Source: Alphaproteobacteria bacterium | Lineage (GTDB): Bacteria > Pseudomonadota > Alphaproteobacteria > UBA6615 | Length of the DNA stretch: 45,292 bases | Reading direction: 5' to 3' | Assembly (NCBI GenBank): GCA_018666195.1 | Contig: JABJAG010000202.1 | Span: 1 to 45,292 of the forward strand | Shown: positions 1 to 8,310 of the stretch, piece after piece | How positions within the stretch are numbered: the first letter of the stretch is position 1 | Layout: each line of letters begins with the position of its first letter | Notes under the pieces: generated by a model | The model's database searches: none | What the model saw: the letters and a program-made list of their open reading frames with translations, nothing else | What the model was told of the DNA's origin: nothing | Translations under genes and position numbers: made by a program

Positions 1-549
1 ATGGTGATGTACGACAAGCAGACGGAAAGCTGGTGGCAACAATTTACCGGTCAGGCGATCATTGGTGGACTGTCCGGCAAAACCTTGACAGCATTGCCGG
101 CGCGTCTCGAATCCGTTGCGAAGTTCAAGGCTCGTGCACCAAACGGTAAGGTGCTGATTCCCGAAGATGAGGGCGCGCGTCCTTATGGAGCCTCGCCCTA
201 TCAGGGCATGGATACGCAGGTCATTCCGCGTGCACTGCGCGTTGCTCAATTCCCCTACCCATTGCCTGATGGCATCCAGCCTCTCGAACGTGTTGTGGTC
301 GTGGGAGAGGACGCTTGGACGCTCGCCCATTTGCGTGAGAATACGCCTGTTCGCAGGGGTGGACTGGTTCTGACCTGGGAGGCCGGTCAGAATTCGATCC
401 ACGATTCACAATTGATTTTCCGCGGGCGTGATGTGGGCAATGTGATTGTGCAGCAGAAAACTGATAATGGCCTTGTAGATGTTCCTTACGACGTGGTTTT
501 TGCGTTTTCATTCAGCGCGTTCCACCCAGATGGCGAGCTACATTTCTAG
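1..549 (+). CDS. DUF3179 domain protein, C-terminal part (cut by window edge)
   Basis: This is the C-terminal 182 residues of a DUF3179-family protein. The reading frame is open to the first base, and the homologous tandem copy downstream has about 150 more residues before the equivalent point, so the true start lies outside the window. Blocks shared with the next gene include ESWWQQFTG, PARLES, GQNSIHD and GRDVGNV. The N-terminal part, which would carry any signal peptide and the CPLC motif seen in the neighbour, is not visible. The stop codon TAG at 547-549 lies 20 bases inside the next gene. The biochemical function of the family is not established. Confidence 0.85.
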   Translation: MVMYDKQTESWWQQFTGQAIIGGLSGKTLTALPARLESVAKFKARAPNGKVLIPEDEGARPYGASPYQGMDTQVIPRALRVAQFPYPLPDGIQPLERVVVVGEDAWTLAHLRENTPVRRGGLVLTWEAGQNSIHDSQLIFRGRDVGNVIVQQKTDNGLVDVPYDVVFAFSFSAFHPDGELHF

Positions 550-1534
550 GTTTCTGACTCTCTTTTGCATTCTGCTGTGGCCGCTCCACGGTGCATTGGC
601 TGCAGATGTTGAAACCTGGAAACGTGAATTTCCCCGGACGAACTTTGAGCGCGCTCGGGTGCCGCTCACGGAAATCCGTGATGATGGAAATTTTCGCGAC
701 ACAATTTCAGCAATTGATAATCCCGTGTTTCAGCCTGTCGGCTCGCTGTCGGCGATGGGGCCGCTGGAGCCGGTTCTGTCGGTTGTGGTAGGTGACGATG
801 CGCGTGCATATCCGTTGCGAATGCTGCTCTGGCACGAGATCGTCAACGACACGGTCGGTGGGGTCCCACTGCTGATCAGTTACTGCCCGTTATGCAATTC
901 CGGAGTTGTCTACGACCGGCGCGTTGGAAGACAGACACTGCGCTTTGGCAATACAGGCCGGATACGACATTTCGACATGGTGATGTACGACCACGATGGT
1001 GAAAGCTGGTGGCAACAGTTCACCGGTGAAGCGATCGTCGGGGCGGCGGCGGGGACGCGTCTCAAATCGTTTCCGGCGCGGCTGGAGTCTCTGGCCAGGT
1101 TTCGGGACCGCGCGCCCGGCGGGCGCGTGATGGTACCAGCAGATGTCATGGCGCAGCCTTATGGTCAAACGCCCTATTACGGCATGGATACGCTCTGGGA
1201 GACCCAATCAAAAAACATGCTGCGCGAACGTTACGCATACGATCTGCCAGAAGATATCTGTCCGCTCACGCGGGTGGTTGTGGTCGAAGGGAAGGCCTGG
1301 TCTTTGGGTTTTCTCCGCGCCCAACAACGCGTTGAAGAGGATGATCTCCGGCTGACATGGACAGCTGGTCAAAACTCAATTCATGACCATCCAATTTTGC
1401 TTGCTGGTCGCGACGTGGGGAATGTCGTGGTGCAGCGCATTGGCTCAGACGGCATACTGAAAGATGTTTCCTACGATGTGACATTTGCGTTCGCGTTCCG
1501 CGCTTTTCTGCCAGACGGCGTGATTGTGTTTTGA
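530..1534 (+). CDS. DUF3179 domain protein, exported (tandem copy)
   Basis: This is a 334-residue DUF3179-family protein. I chose the ATG at 530 because it gives a classical signal peptide: a hydrophobic stretch from about residue 9, then a GALA-A cleavage site near residue 25. An ATG further upstream at 479 would bury that signal behind 17 extra residues. The mature protein is therefore probably periplasmic. Residues 119-122 read CPLC, a CxxC pair that could bind metal or do redox chemistry; this is inference. The C-terminal half closely resembles the truncated gene before it, so the pair is a tandem duplication. The start overlaps the upstream stop by 20 bases, suggesting coupled translation. 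Some DUF3179 proteins elsewhere are reported as selenoproteins, but both positions here are ordinary TGC cysteine codons. The specific function is unknown. Confidence 0.88.
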   Translation: MASYISRFLTLFCILLWPLHGALAADVETWKREFPRTNFERARVPLTEIRDDGNFRDTISAIDNPVFQPVGSLSAMGPLEPVLSVVVGDDARAYPLRMLLWHEIVNDTVGGVPLLISYCPLCNSGVVYDRRVGRQTLRFGNTGRIRHFDMVMYDHDGESWWQQFTGEAIVGAAAGTRLKSFPARLESLARFRDRAPGGRVMVPADVMAQPYGQTPYYGMDTLWETQSKNMLRERYAYDLPEDICPLTRVVVVEGKAWSLGFLRAQQRVEEDDLRLTWTAGQNSIHDHPILLAGRDVGNVVVQRIGSDGILKDVSYDVTFAFAFRAFLPDGVIVF

Positions 1535-1606
1535 AAGTGAATTCGTGTGCTTCCAATCGACGCTTCGGGCAAGTTTCGGTATAGTCGGATTCTGGAGAAA
1601 TTTACG

Positions 1607-3712
1607 ATGCCACTGGATCAAAACCGCACAGAATCTGGGGTTGAAGACCTGAACGACGTTCAGGTTTTTCACTCTGCATGCCCTCATGATTGTCCGAGCA
1701 CTTGCGCGCTAGAGGTCGAACGCCTCAACCCGCAGACCATCGGGCGTGTTCGTGGGGCGAGTGCGAATACCTACACCTCGGGGGTGATCTGCGCGAAAGT
1801 CGCGCGTTATGCCGAGCGGGTGCATCATCCCGACCGTCTGACAAAGCCGCTACGTCGAGTCGGCGCGAAAGGCCTTGGACGCGAGGCCTTCGAGGAAATC
1901 TCCTGGGACGAGGCACTCGATATTGTGGCCGGTAAACTCAAAAGCGCTGCTGATCTGCACGGCCCGGAAACAGTCTGGCCCTATTATTATGCTGGCACGA
2001 TGGGTCTGGTACAGCGAGACGGCATTAATCGCTTGCGCCACGCAATGGGATATTCACGCCAGCATTCGACGTTCTGCAATACGCTGGCCGATGCGGGCTG
2101 GCTCGCAGGCGCGGGCTCGAAGACGGGCGTTGATGCGCGGGAGATGGTGGAGTCAGATTTAATCGTGATCTGGGGCTGCAATCCGGTGAGTACGCAGGTC
2201 AATGTGATGACCCATGCGACCCGTGCTCGAAAGACCCGAAATGCGAAGATCGTGGTTATAGATCCTTACGAAACCGAATCTGCCAAGCAGGCTGATATTC
2301 ATCTGATGCCGAACCCTGGCACTGACGGTGCGCTGGCTTGTGCTGTCATGCATGTGTTGTTCCGCGATGGATATGCAGATCGCGCTTACCTTGAAAAATT
2401 TACATCGGGATATGTGGAACTTGAGGCGCATCTGAAATTTCGAACACCGGACTGGGCCGAGGCAATCACGGGCATTTCTGCGGACGAGATTGAGGCATTT
2501 GCTGCGTTCTACGGAAAGACCCAACGGAGCTATCTGCGGCTGGGCTTTGGATTCACACGATCGCGCAACGGCGCAGTACAGATGTTTTCGGCGAGCTGCC
2601 TGCCGGCTGTAACTGGTGCGTGGCAGTATCCGGGTGGTGGGGCGCTGTATTCGAATGGTGGTATCTACGGGATCGATCAAACTCTCATCAAAGGTGAGGA
2701 TGTGATGGACACGTCGACTCGACTGCTAGATCAATCGCGTATCGGGCCGATTTTGACAGGTGATCCGCGTGACCTCGGAGATGGTCCCCCGGTCTCCGCG
2801 TTGTTCATCCAGAACACGAATCCGATGAATGTGGCACCTGATCTGGGCAAAGTACGCGAAGGTTTTGCGCGCGAGGATTTGTTTGTCTGTGTGCACGAAC
2901 AGTTTCTGACAGAAACCGCCGAGATGGCAGACATCGTGCTGCCAGCGACAACCTTTCTTGAACATGACGATATGTATGTGGCCGGAGGCCACACTCATCT
3001 TCAGGTGACCCGTGCTGTGATCGATCCGGTGGGAGAGTCGCGTTCCAACCACTGGGTACTGGCCGAGCTGGCCAAACGCCTGAATACGGATCACCCTGGT
3101 TTCGCCATGAGCGAATGGGAACTCATGGATGACGCGTTACAACGCTCAGGTTATCCCGATGTACAAACTTGCTGGGAGGGCCACTGGGAAGACCGCGCCT
3201 TGTCTTTTGAGGAGGCACATTTCCTCGAAGGTTTTGGGCATGACGACGGCAAATTCCACTTCATGCCCGACTGGTCGCAGATCGGCGGCAATCACGCCGG
3301 GATGCCGGCACTGCCGGATCACTATGATGCAATTGATGCACGGGATGATGAGCATCCGTTTCGGCTTGTGACCGCTCCGTCACGAAATTACCTCAACACC
3401 AGTTTCACCGAGACGGCAACGAGCCAGTCCCGGGAGGGACGACCTGAGGCGCAACTCCACCCCGACGTCTGCGGGGAGTTGCAGCTAGAAGCTGGTGATC
3501 TGGTGCGGATCGGCAACGTGCAGGGTTCTGTAGTTGTGCATGCGCGCCCGACACCGGGACTACGCCGGAATACGGTGATCGTCGAAAGCGTCTGGCCGAA
3601 CAAGGCATTTGTTGAGGGAATGGGGATCAATGTGCTGATCAGCGCAGAGGCTGGCCGCCCGAATGGTGGGGCCGTGTTCCACGATACTGCGGTTTGGCTG
3701 CGATCAGCATGA
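1607..3712 (+). CDS. Molybdopterin oxidoreductase (bis-PGD, 4Fe-4S), substrate unknown
   Basis: This 701-residue protein belongs to the Mo/W-bis-PGD oxidoreductase superfamily (the DMSO reductase and formate dehydrogenase group). C25, C29, C33 and C62 form the N-terminal 4Fe-4S site (CPHDCPSTC, then GVIC). The central molybdopterin domain follows, with C157 in the segment STFCNTLADAGW, where this superfamily carries its metal ligand. The C-terminal dinucleotide-binding domain starts near residue 585. No Tat signal is visible, so it is probably cytoplasmic. The ATG at 1607 is preceded by GGAG at 1594-1597; an in-frame GTG at 1547 has no such support. No electron-transfer subunit is adjacent, and the substrate cannot be inferred. 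Its stop overlaps the mipZ start (ATGA). Confidence 0.9.
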   Translation: MPLDQNRTESGVEDLNDVQVFHSACPHDCPSTCALEVERLNPQTIGRVRGASANTYTSGVICAKVARYAERVHHPDRLTKPLRRVGAKGLGREAFEEISWDEALDIVAGKLKSAADLHGPETVWPYYYAGTMGLVQRDGINRLRHAMGYSRQHSTFCNTLADAGWLAGAGSKTGVDAREMVESDLIVIWGCNPVSTQVNVMTHATRARKTRNAKIVVIDPYETESAKQADIHLMPNPGTDGALACAVMHVLFRDGYADRAYLEKFTSGYVELEAHLKFRTPDWAEAITGISADEIEAFAAFYGKTQRSYLRLGFGFTRSRNGAVQMFSASCLPAVTGAWQYPGGGALYSNGGIYGIDQTLIKGEDVMDTSTRLLDQSRIGPILTGDPRDLGDGPPVSALFIQNTNPMNVAPDLGKVREGFAREDLFVCVHEQFLTETAEMADIVLPATTFLEHDDMYVAGGHTHLQVTRAVIDPVGESRSNHWVLAELAKRLNTDHPGFAMSEWELMDDALQRSGYPDVQTCWEGHWEDRALSFEEAHFLEGFGHDDGKFHFMPDWSQIGGNHAGMPALPDHYDAIDARDDEHPFRLVTAPSRNYLNTSFTETATSQSREGRPEAQLHPDVCGELQLEAGDLVRIGNVQGSVVVHARPTPGLRRNTVIVESVWPNKAFVEGMGINVLISAEAGRPNGGAVFHDTAVWLRSA

Positions 3713-4542
3713 GCACGACCGTTATTGTCCTCGGCAACGAGAAGGGTGGAACGGGAAAATCGACCACAGCGATGCACATCATTGTTGGATTGCTGCGCGA
3801 AGGTTATGCCGTAGGGGCGATTGATCTTGATGCCCGTCAGGGTACGTTGACGCGATATTTCGACAATCGCGTCGCCTATGCTGAAAAGACGGGCATGAAC
3901 TTGCCGCAACCTGTCTATCGCTCGATCCAGCGCAGCGAATTGCGAGACAAGGTTCTGGCGACAGAAGACGAGCGTCAGCAGGTGCAGAACCTGGTCGATG
4001 ATATCTCCCGGCATTGCGATATCATCGTGATTGACACCCCGGGTAGCGACAATCCGCTATCCCGAGCAGGACACTCGTTTGCGGACATTCTCGTCACACC
4101 AATGAATGACAGTTTTGTGGATTTGGATTTGCTTGGACATATCGATCCGGACACCAATGCTGTCCGTGCGCTCAGCAGCTATTCCGAAATGGTCTGGGAT
4201 CAGAAGAAGTCTCGTGCGCTACGTGATGGTGGTTCGATCGACTGGGTGGTCATGCGAAATCGATTGGCGACACTCGATACGAAGAACAAGCGAAACATGG
4301 ATGCTGCGCTGGAGGCATTGTCCGAACGGCTGGCATTTCGCCTGGCGCATGGTTTCAGCGAGCGGGTGATTTTTCGCGAATTGTTTCTGAAAGGACTTAC
4401 CCTGCTGGACGTCCGCGAAGAAAGGTCGGCAGTCGAGTTGACGATGTCCCATGTGGCGGCATTGCAGGAAGTCAGGAACCTGCTACATGCATTGGGCGTT
4501 CCTGAAGTCGTTGCCGCACCCAGTGTCGCGGCTTCAGGGTAG
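3709..4542 (+). CDS. mipZ: MipZ, division-plane positioning ATPase
   Basis: This 277-residue ParA/MinD-type ATPase strongly resembles MipZ of Caulobacter. That protein binds ParB near the origin and blocks FtsZ assembly at the poles, placing the division ring at mid-cell. The deviant Walker A motif KGGTGKS is at residues 12-18, preceded by GNE as in MipZ. Other MipZ-like blocks are IDLDARQ, IDTPGSDN, VTPMNDSFVDLDLLG, WVVMRNRLAT and FRELFLKGLTLLD. I chose ATG 3709, whose last two bases plus the next A form the stop of the upstream gene (ATGA). A TTG 15 bases upstream is the only earlier option. Coupling a division regulator to a molybdoenzyme is unexpected; a separate mipZ promoter may lie inside the upstream gene, but I cannot identify one. 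Confidence 0.93.
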   Translation: MSTTVIVLGNEKGGTGKSTTAMHIIVGLLREGYAVGAIDLDARQGTLTRYFDNRVAYAEKTGMNLPQPVYRSIQRSELRDKVLATEDERQQVQNLVDDISRHCDIIVIDTPGSDNPLSRAGHSFADILVTPMNDSFVDLDLLGHIDPDTNAVRALSSYSEMVWDQKKSRALRDGGSIDWVVMRNRLATLDTKNKRNMDAALEALSERLAFRLAHGFSERVIFRELFLKGLTLLDVREERSAVELTMSHVAALQEVRNLLHALGVPEVVAAPSVAASG

Positions 4543-4551
4543 GAGCGGCAT

Positions 4552-5277
4552 ATGACCGGTGACACGCACGATCCGAAACTACCGGCAGGCCGATCCAGCC
4601 GTGCTGACATTGATGCGTTCCTCAACAAGGTTGCAACCACACCTGTTCAGCGTTCGGCTGGGCAACGAGGACGGTTGCTGTTCGCCATTGATGCAACGGC
4701 CAGCCGCGAGCCCACATGGGACATGGCCTGCCAGTTGCAGTCAGAGATGTTTACCTCAACAGAGGAAATCGGAGGGCTGGAAGTTCAACTGGCCTTTTAT
4801 CGTGGATTTGGCGAAATGAAGGTCACCCAGTGGCTTGAATCTCCCGAAGAGTTGGTAAGGCGTATGTTGAAGGTACGTTGCCTTGCCGGGCGTACCCAGA
4901 TCCGGAAACTGCTCAGCCACACCCTGAAAGAAACCAGCCGTCGCAAGGTTGATGCACTGGTTTTTGTGGGTGATGTGGTTGAAGAGGATATTGACGATCT
5001 GGGTCATCTGGCTGGTCAGTTGGGGCTGGTAGGTACTCCGGTGTTTATCTTTCATGAGGGCGGTGAGCCAATCTCGCGCCGTGCCTTTGAACAGGTTGCG
5101 CGTTTGTCGGGCGGAGCTTGCTGTGGTTTTGATGCGGGTAGCGCCAAGCAATTACGTGAGCTTCTGGCCGCTGTGGCCGTCTTCTCGGCGGGCGGTCGTC
5201 GCGCGTTGGAGAATTTGGGCAAAACCCGCGGCGGGCGGGTGTTGCAAATTGCTGATCAGATGCGTGGAAAGAGGTAG
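4552..5277 (+). CDS. VWA domain-containing protein downstream of mipZ
   Basis: This 241-residue protein has a von Willebrand factor A fold. After a short polar N-terminus, the hydrophobic strand LLFAID leads into D47-x-T49-x-S51, a variant of the MIDAS metal site (normally DxSxS). Strands ALVFVGD and PVFIFHE match later core strands of the fold. There is no signal peptide or membrane segment, so it is probably cytosolic. It starts 9 bases after the mipZ stop with a GGAG ribosome site, and ends 5 bases before the J-domain gene. The role is unknown; VWA proteins often assemble with ATPases or chaperones, and its position suggests a link to MipZ or the J-domain protein. That link is inference. 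Confidence 0.8.
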   Translation: MTGDTHDPKLPAGRSSRADIDAFLNKVATTPVQRSAGQRGRLLFAIDATASREPTWDMACQLQSEMFTSTEEIGGLEVQLAFYRGFGEMKVTQWLESPEELVRRMLKVRCLAGRTQIRKLLSHTLKETSRRKVDALVFVGDVVEEDIDDLGHLAGQLGLVGTPVFIFHEGGEPISRRAFEQVARLSGGACCGFDAGSAKQLRELLAAVAVFSAGGRRALENLGKTRGGRVLQIADQMRGKR

Positions 5278-5282
5278 CCCCG

Positions 5283-6011
5283 ATGGCTTGGATTGCATTT
5301 GGTTTCTGTTTTCTCCTTGGCTTGTATCTGGTCGGACGATGGTTCGTGAATGCGCAGCCGGCTGATGTCTTCCGAGCCTTGCGTTGGGTGGCTGGCGGTA
5401 TTGTTGTTTTCGGGTTAATCGCAATTGCGATATCCGGTCGCTGGAATTTGCTCTGGGCACTATCCTTTCCGGTATTCCCGCTATTGATGCGTTGGCGGGC
5501 TATACGCAGCATGCAGAAAAATGCTCGTGGGCCGAGTTCGGGGCAGGCCAGCGAAATTGATACGCGATATCTGCGGATGACTCTCGACCACGATACCGGT
5601 GACATGGATGGCACTGTCCGCGAGGGTGCATTTTCAGGTCTTATTTTGTCAGACATGAAGCTCGGTGAATTGATCGAGCTTTGGCGTGAATGCGCGCGGG
5701 AAGATGAACAGTCCCGTAGTGTTCTGGAAAGTTATCTTGATCGTGCGCAGCCGGAATGGCGCGATGTGGTCGGAGAGGCAGCTGCAGGTGGTTCCGAGAG
5801 ACGCACCGGCAATCCCGAAAGCCCCTGGACCCGCGATGGCATGAGTGTGGACGAGGCTCGTGAAATACTTGGCGTGAGCCCGGGTGCCTCGGATTTGGAT
5901 ATTGAGGCTGCCTATCGTCAGGAAATGAAACGCGCACATCCGGATCAGGGTGGGTCCGACTGGATGGCCGCCAAGGTGAATCAGGCCAAAGATGCGCTGC
6001 TGAGCCGATAG
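5283..6011 (+). CDS. Membrane-anchored J-domain (DnaJ-like) protein
   Basis: This 242-residue protein has two hydrophobic segments near the N-terminus (about residues 3-21 and 36-65), a polar middle region, and a C-terminal J domain from about residue 187. The diagnostic HPD motif that activates Hsp70 ATPases is at residues 219-221 (RAHPDQGG). The domain is short and ends soon after helix III, as in DnaJ-like membrane proteins rather than full DnaJ. It probably recruits DnaK to the inner membrane. The ribosome site is AAAGAGG before ATG 5283. It is the last gene of the mipZ run and an 89-base gap separates it from galU. The client is unknown. Confidence 0.83.
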   Translation: MAWIAFGFCFLLGLYLVGRWFVNAQPADVFRALRWVAGGIVVFGLIAIAISGRWNLLWALSFPVFPLLMRWRAIRSMQKNARGPSSGQASEIDTRYLRMTLDHDTGDMDGTVREGAFSGLILSDMKLGELIELWRECAREDEQSRSVLESYLDRAQPEWRDVVGEAAAGGSERRTGNPESPWTRDGMSVDEAREILGVSPGASDLDIEAAYRQEMKRAHPDQGGSDWMAAKVNQAKDALLSR

Positions 6012-6100
6012 GCCACTGCGCTTGCGCGGTATCGTGGCGCTATGGCAAAAGTTCGGTTCCAGCCGCTTGGCGCACCGCAAACGGACTCCGCTCCAAAATC

Positions 6101-6982
6101 ATGGCAAACCGCGTACGCAAAGCGATCTTCCCGGTTGGCGGCATGGGGACACGATTTCTCCCCGCCACTAAGGCGATGCCGAAGGAAATGCTCCCGGTGG
6201 TCGACCGGCCGCTCATTCAGTATGCGGTCGATGAGGCTCGGGATGCTGGTATCGAACAATTCATCTTTGTAACGGGGCGCGGCAAAAGCGCCATTGAAGA
6301 TCATTTCGACCACAGTGTTGAGCTCGAGGCCCTGTTGCGGGAGCGGGATAAAGACGATGCATTGGCTGATCTCCGCGAAACCCTCCTGCCACCCGGTGAT
6401 ATCGCCTATTTGCGCCAGCAGGAGCCGCTGGGTCTTGGCCATGCCGTCTGGTGCGCGCGTCATCTGGTCGGTGATGAACCCTTTGCTGTTCTTCTGGCAG
6501 ACGATTTGATCATGGCCGATACGCCCTGCCTCAAGCAGATGGCAGATGTCTTCGAAGATACCGGTGGCAATGTCGTCGCAGCGATGGAAGTGCCTGACGA
6601 TCACACTTCGCGTTACGGCATTATCGATGCTGGCGGCGCGACTGGTGATGTGCGCCCGGTCAGGGGGTTGGTTGAGAAACCTGCCGCGGGGACGGCACCG
6701 TCCAATCTGGCTGTCATTGGTCGCTATATCCTGATGCCCGATGTGTTCACCGAACTTGAGCGTCAGGAGACTGGTGCGGGTGGCGAAATTCAGCTGACGG
6801 ATGCGATGGCGCGCCTGATCGACCGGCAACCGTTTCACGGACTGGCCTTCGAAGGACAGCGTTTCGATTGCGGAGACAAGCTGGGGTTTCTGGAAGCCAA
6901 CATCGCATTTGCCCTGGCCCGTGACGATCTGGGCTCAGGCACACGCGAAATGATTGCCCGTGTGACCAAGGCGTCCGCATGA
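6101..6982 (+). CDS. galU: UTP-glucose-1-phosphate uridylyltransferase
   Basis: GalU makes UDP-glucose from UTP and glucose-1-phosphate in the cytoplasm. The 293-residue length is normal. The N-terminal nucleotide-binding signature is seen as FPVGGMGTRFLPATKAMPKE (residues 11-30), followed by VDRPLIQYAVDEA; VEKP and the GGEIQLTDA block are also typical. The ATG at 6101 gives the usual N-terminus, although no clear ribosome site precedes it. The 89-base leader (6012-6100) holds an imperfect hairpin with GCCAC and GTGGC arms and no obvious promoter. The stop overlaps the ugd start (ATGA), so the two enzymes are coupled and act in sequence: UDP-glucose, then UDP-glucuronate. Confidence 0.95.
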   Translation: MANRVRKAIFPVGGMGTRFLPATKAMPKEMLPVVDRPLIQYAVDEARDAGIEQFIFVTGRGKSAIEDHFDHSVELEALLRERDKDDALADLRETLLPPGDIAYLRQQEPLGLGHAVWCARHLVGDEPFAVLLADDLIMADTPCLKQMADVFEDTGGNVVAAMEVPDDHTSRYGIIDAGGATGDVRPVRGLVEKPAAGTAPSNLAVIGRYILMPDVFTELERQETGAGGEIQLTDAMARLIDRQPFHGLAFEGQRFDCGDKLGFLEANIAFALARDDLGSGTREMIARVTKASA

Positions 6983-8301
6983 AGATCGCGATGGTTGGCA
7001 CTGGCTATGTGGGGCTTGTCTCGGGAGCCTGTTTTTCTGAATTTGGCTGGGATGTTGTGTGTGTCGACAACAATGCCGACAAGATAACGATGCTCGAGAA
7101 CGGGCAAATGCCGATCTATGAGCCGGGCCTCGATGACCTTGTTGATCGCAATGTTGCGGCTGGACGTTTGAGCTTCACAACCGATCTTGCCAGTGCGGTC
7201 AAAACGGCTGACGCGGTTTTTATCGCTGTGGGCACGCCTTCGCGATGCGGTGATGGTCACGCGGATCTAAGCTATGTTTTTCAGGCGGCTGAGGATATCG
7301 CGCGCCATGCGGATGGGTACACGGTCGTGGTCACCAAATCGACCGTGCCGGTGGGTACAGGCCGTGAAGTCATGGAGCGCATTCAGGCCGTGCGCCCGGA
7401 TGGTGAAATCGAAATCGCCTCAAATCCGGAATTTCTGCGCGAAGGCTCAGCGATTGAAGATTTCAAGCGCCCGGACCGCGTGGTGATTGGCGCAGATTCC
7501 GAGCGTGCAGCTGAAACAGTGGGTTCGCTGTATCGGCCGTTGTTCTTGCGTGATACGCCGATTATTCACACCAGTCTGGAAACGGCTGAATTGATCAAAT
7601 ATGCCGCCAATACGTTTCTGGCAACGAAGATCACCTTTATCAACGAATTTGCTGACCTGTGTGAAAAGGTCGGCGCGGATGTGCAGGATGTGGCGAAGGG
7701 GATCGGCCTCGACGGTCGTATCGGCTCCAAGTTTCTGCATGCCGGCCCGGGTTATGGCGGGTCGTGTTTTCCTAAAGATACCGAGGCGCTCGTGCGTTCT
7801 GCACGCGATGTGGGTGCGCCGATCTCCATTGTGGAGCAAGTGATCGAGGTCAACACCAATCGCAAGGAAGCGATGGCCCTGAAAATCATTGATGCGTGCG
7901 GTGGTGATGTCTCTGGCAAAACGGTTGCGGTACTGGGTTTGACGTTCAAACCCAATACCGATGACATGCGGGACTCGCCCAGCTTGGTGATCGTGCCGCG
8001 CCTGATTGAAGCGGGGGCGACTGTGCGGGTGTTTGACCCGGTTGGCATGGATGAGGCTAAGGCGATCATGGATGGACCGGTCTGGTGTTCAGATGCTTAT
8101 GATGCAATGGATGGCGCTGACGTCGTGGCGATTGTGACGGAGTGGAACGAATTCCGTGCTCTTGATCTGCAACGTGCCAAAGAACTTTTGAACCGTCCGG
8201 TTATGGTTGATTTACGCAATATCTATCGCCCAGAAGAAATGCGTGAATCCGGTTTCGACTACATTTCAATTGGTCGTGCTGCTGTAGCGGCGACCAGCTA
8301 A
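6979..8301 (+). CDS. ugd: UDP-glucose 6-dehydrogenase
   Basis: This enzyme oxidises UDP-glucose to UDP-glucuronate with two NAD+, supplying precursors for surface polysaccharides. It has 440 residues. The N-terminal Rossmann motif is VGTGYVGL (residues 6-13). The catalytic cysteine is C263 in GYGGSCFPKD. The central helix has the usual ETAELIKYAANTFLATKI pattern, and the C-terminal domain has GLTFKPNTDDMRDSPS. The start ATG 6979 overlaps the galU stop. The next gene, a hexose-phosphate mutase, follows after 9 bases, so galU-ugd-mutase form one operon for nucleotide-sugar supply. No glycosyltransferase or export gene is nearby. Confidence 0.95.
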   Translation: MKIAMVGTGYVGLVSGACFSEFGWDVVCVDNNADKITMLENGQMPIYEPGLDDLVDRNVAAGRLSFTTDLASAVKTADAVFIAVGTPSRCGDGHADLSYVFQAAEDIARHADGYTVVVTKSTVPVGTGREVMERIQAVRPDGEIEIASNPEFLREGSAIEDFKRPDRVVIGADSERAAETVGSLYRPLFLRDTPIIHTSLETAELIKYAANTFLATKITFINEFADLCEKVGADVQDVAKGIGLDGRIGSKFLHAGPGYGGSCFPKDTEALVRSARDVGAPISIVEQVIEVNTNRKEAMALKIIDACGGDVSGKTVAVLGLTFKPNTDDMRDSPSLVIVPRLIEAGATVRVFDPVGMDEAKAIMDGPVWCSDAYDAMDGADVVAIVTEWNEFRALDLQRAKELLNRPVMVDLRNIYRPEEMRESGFDYISIGRAAVAATS

Positions 8302-8310
8302 GGGATCCGT

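Noticed and set aside
530-1534. DUF3179 as a selenoprotein
   Set aside because: Some family members are reported to use selenocysteine, but both cysteines of the CPLC motif here are TGC codons.
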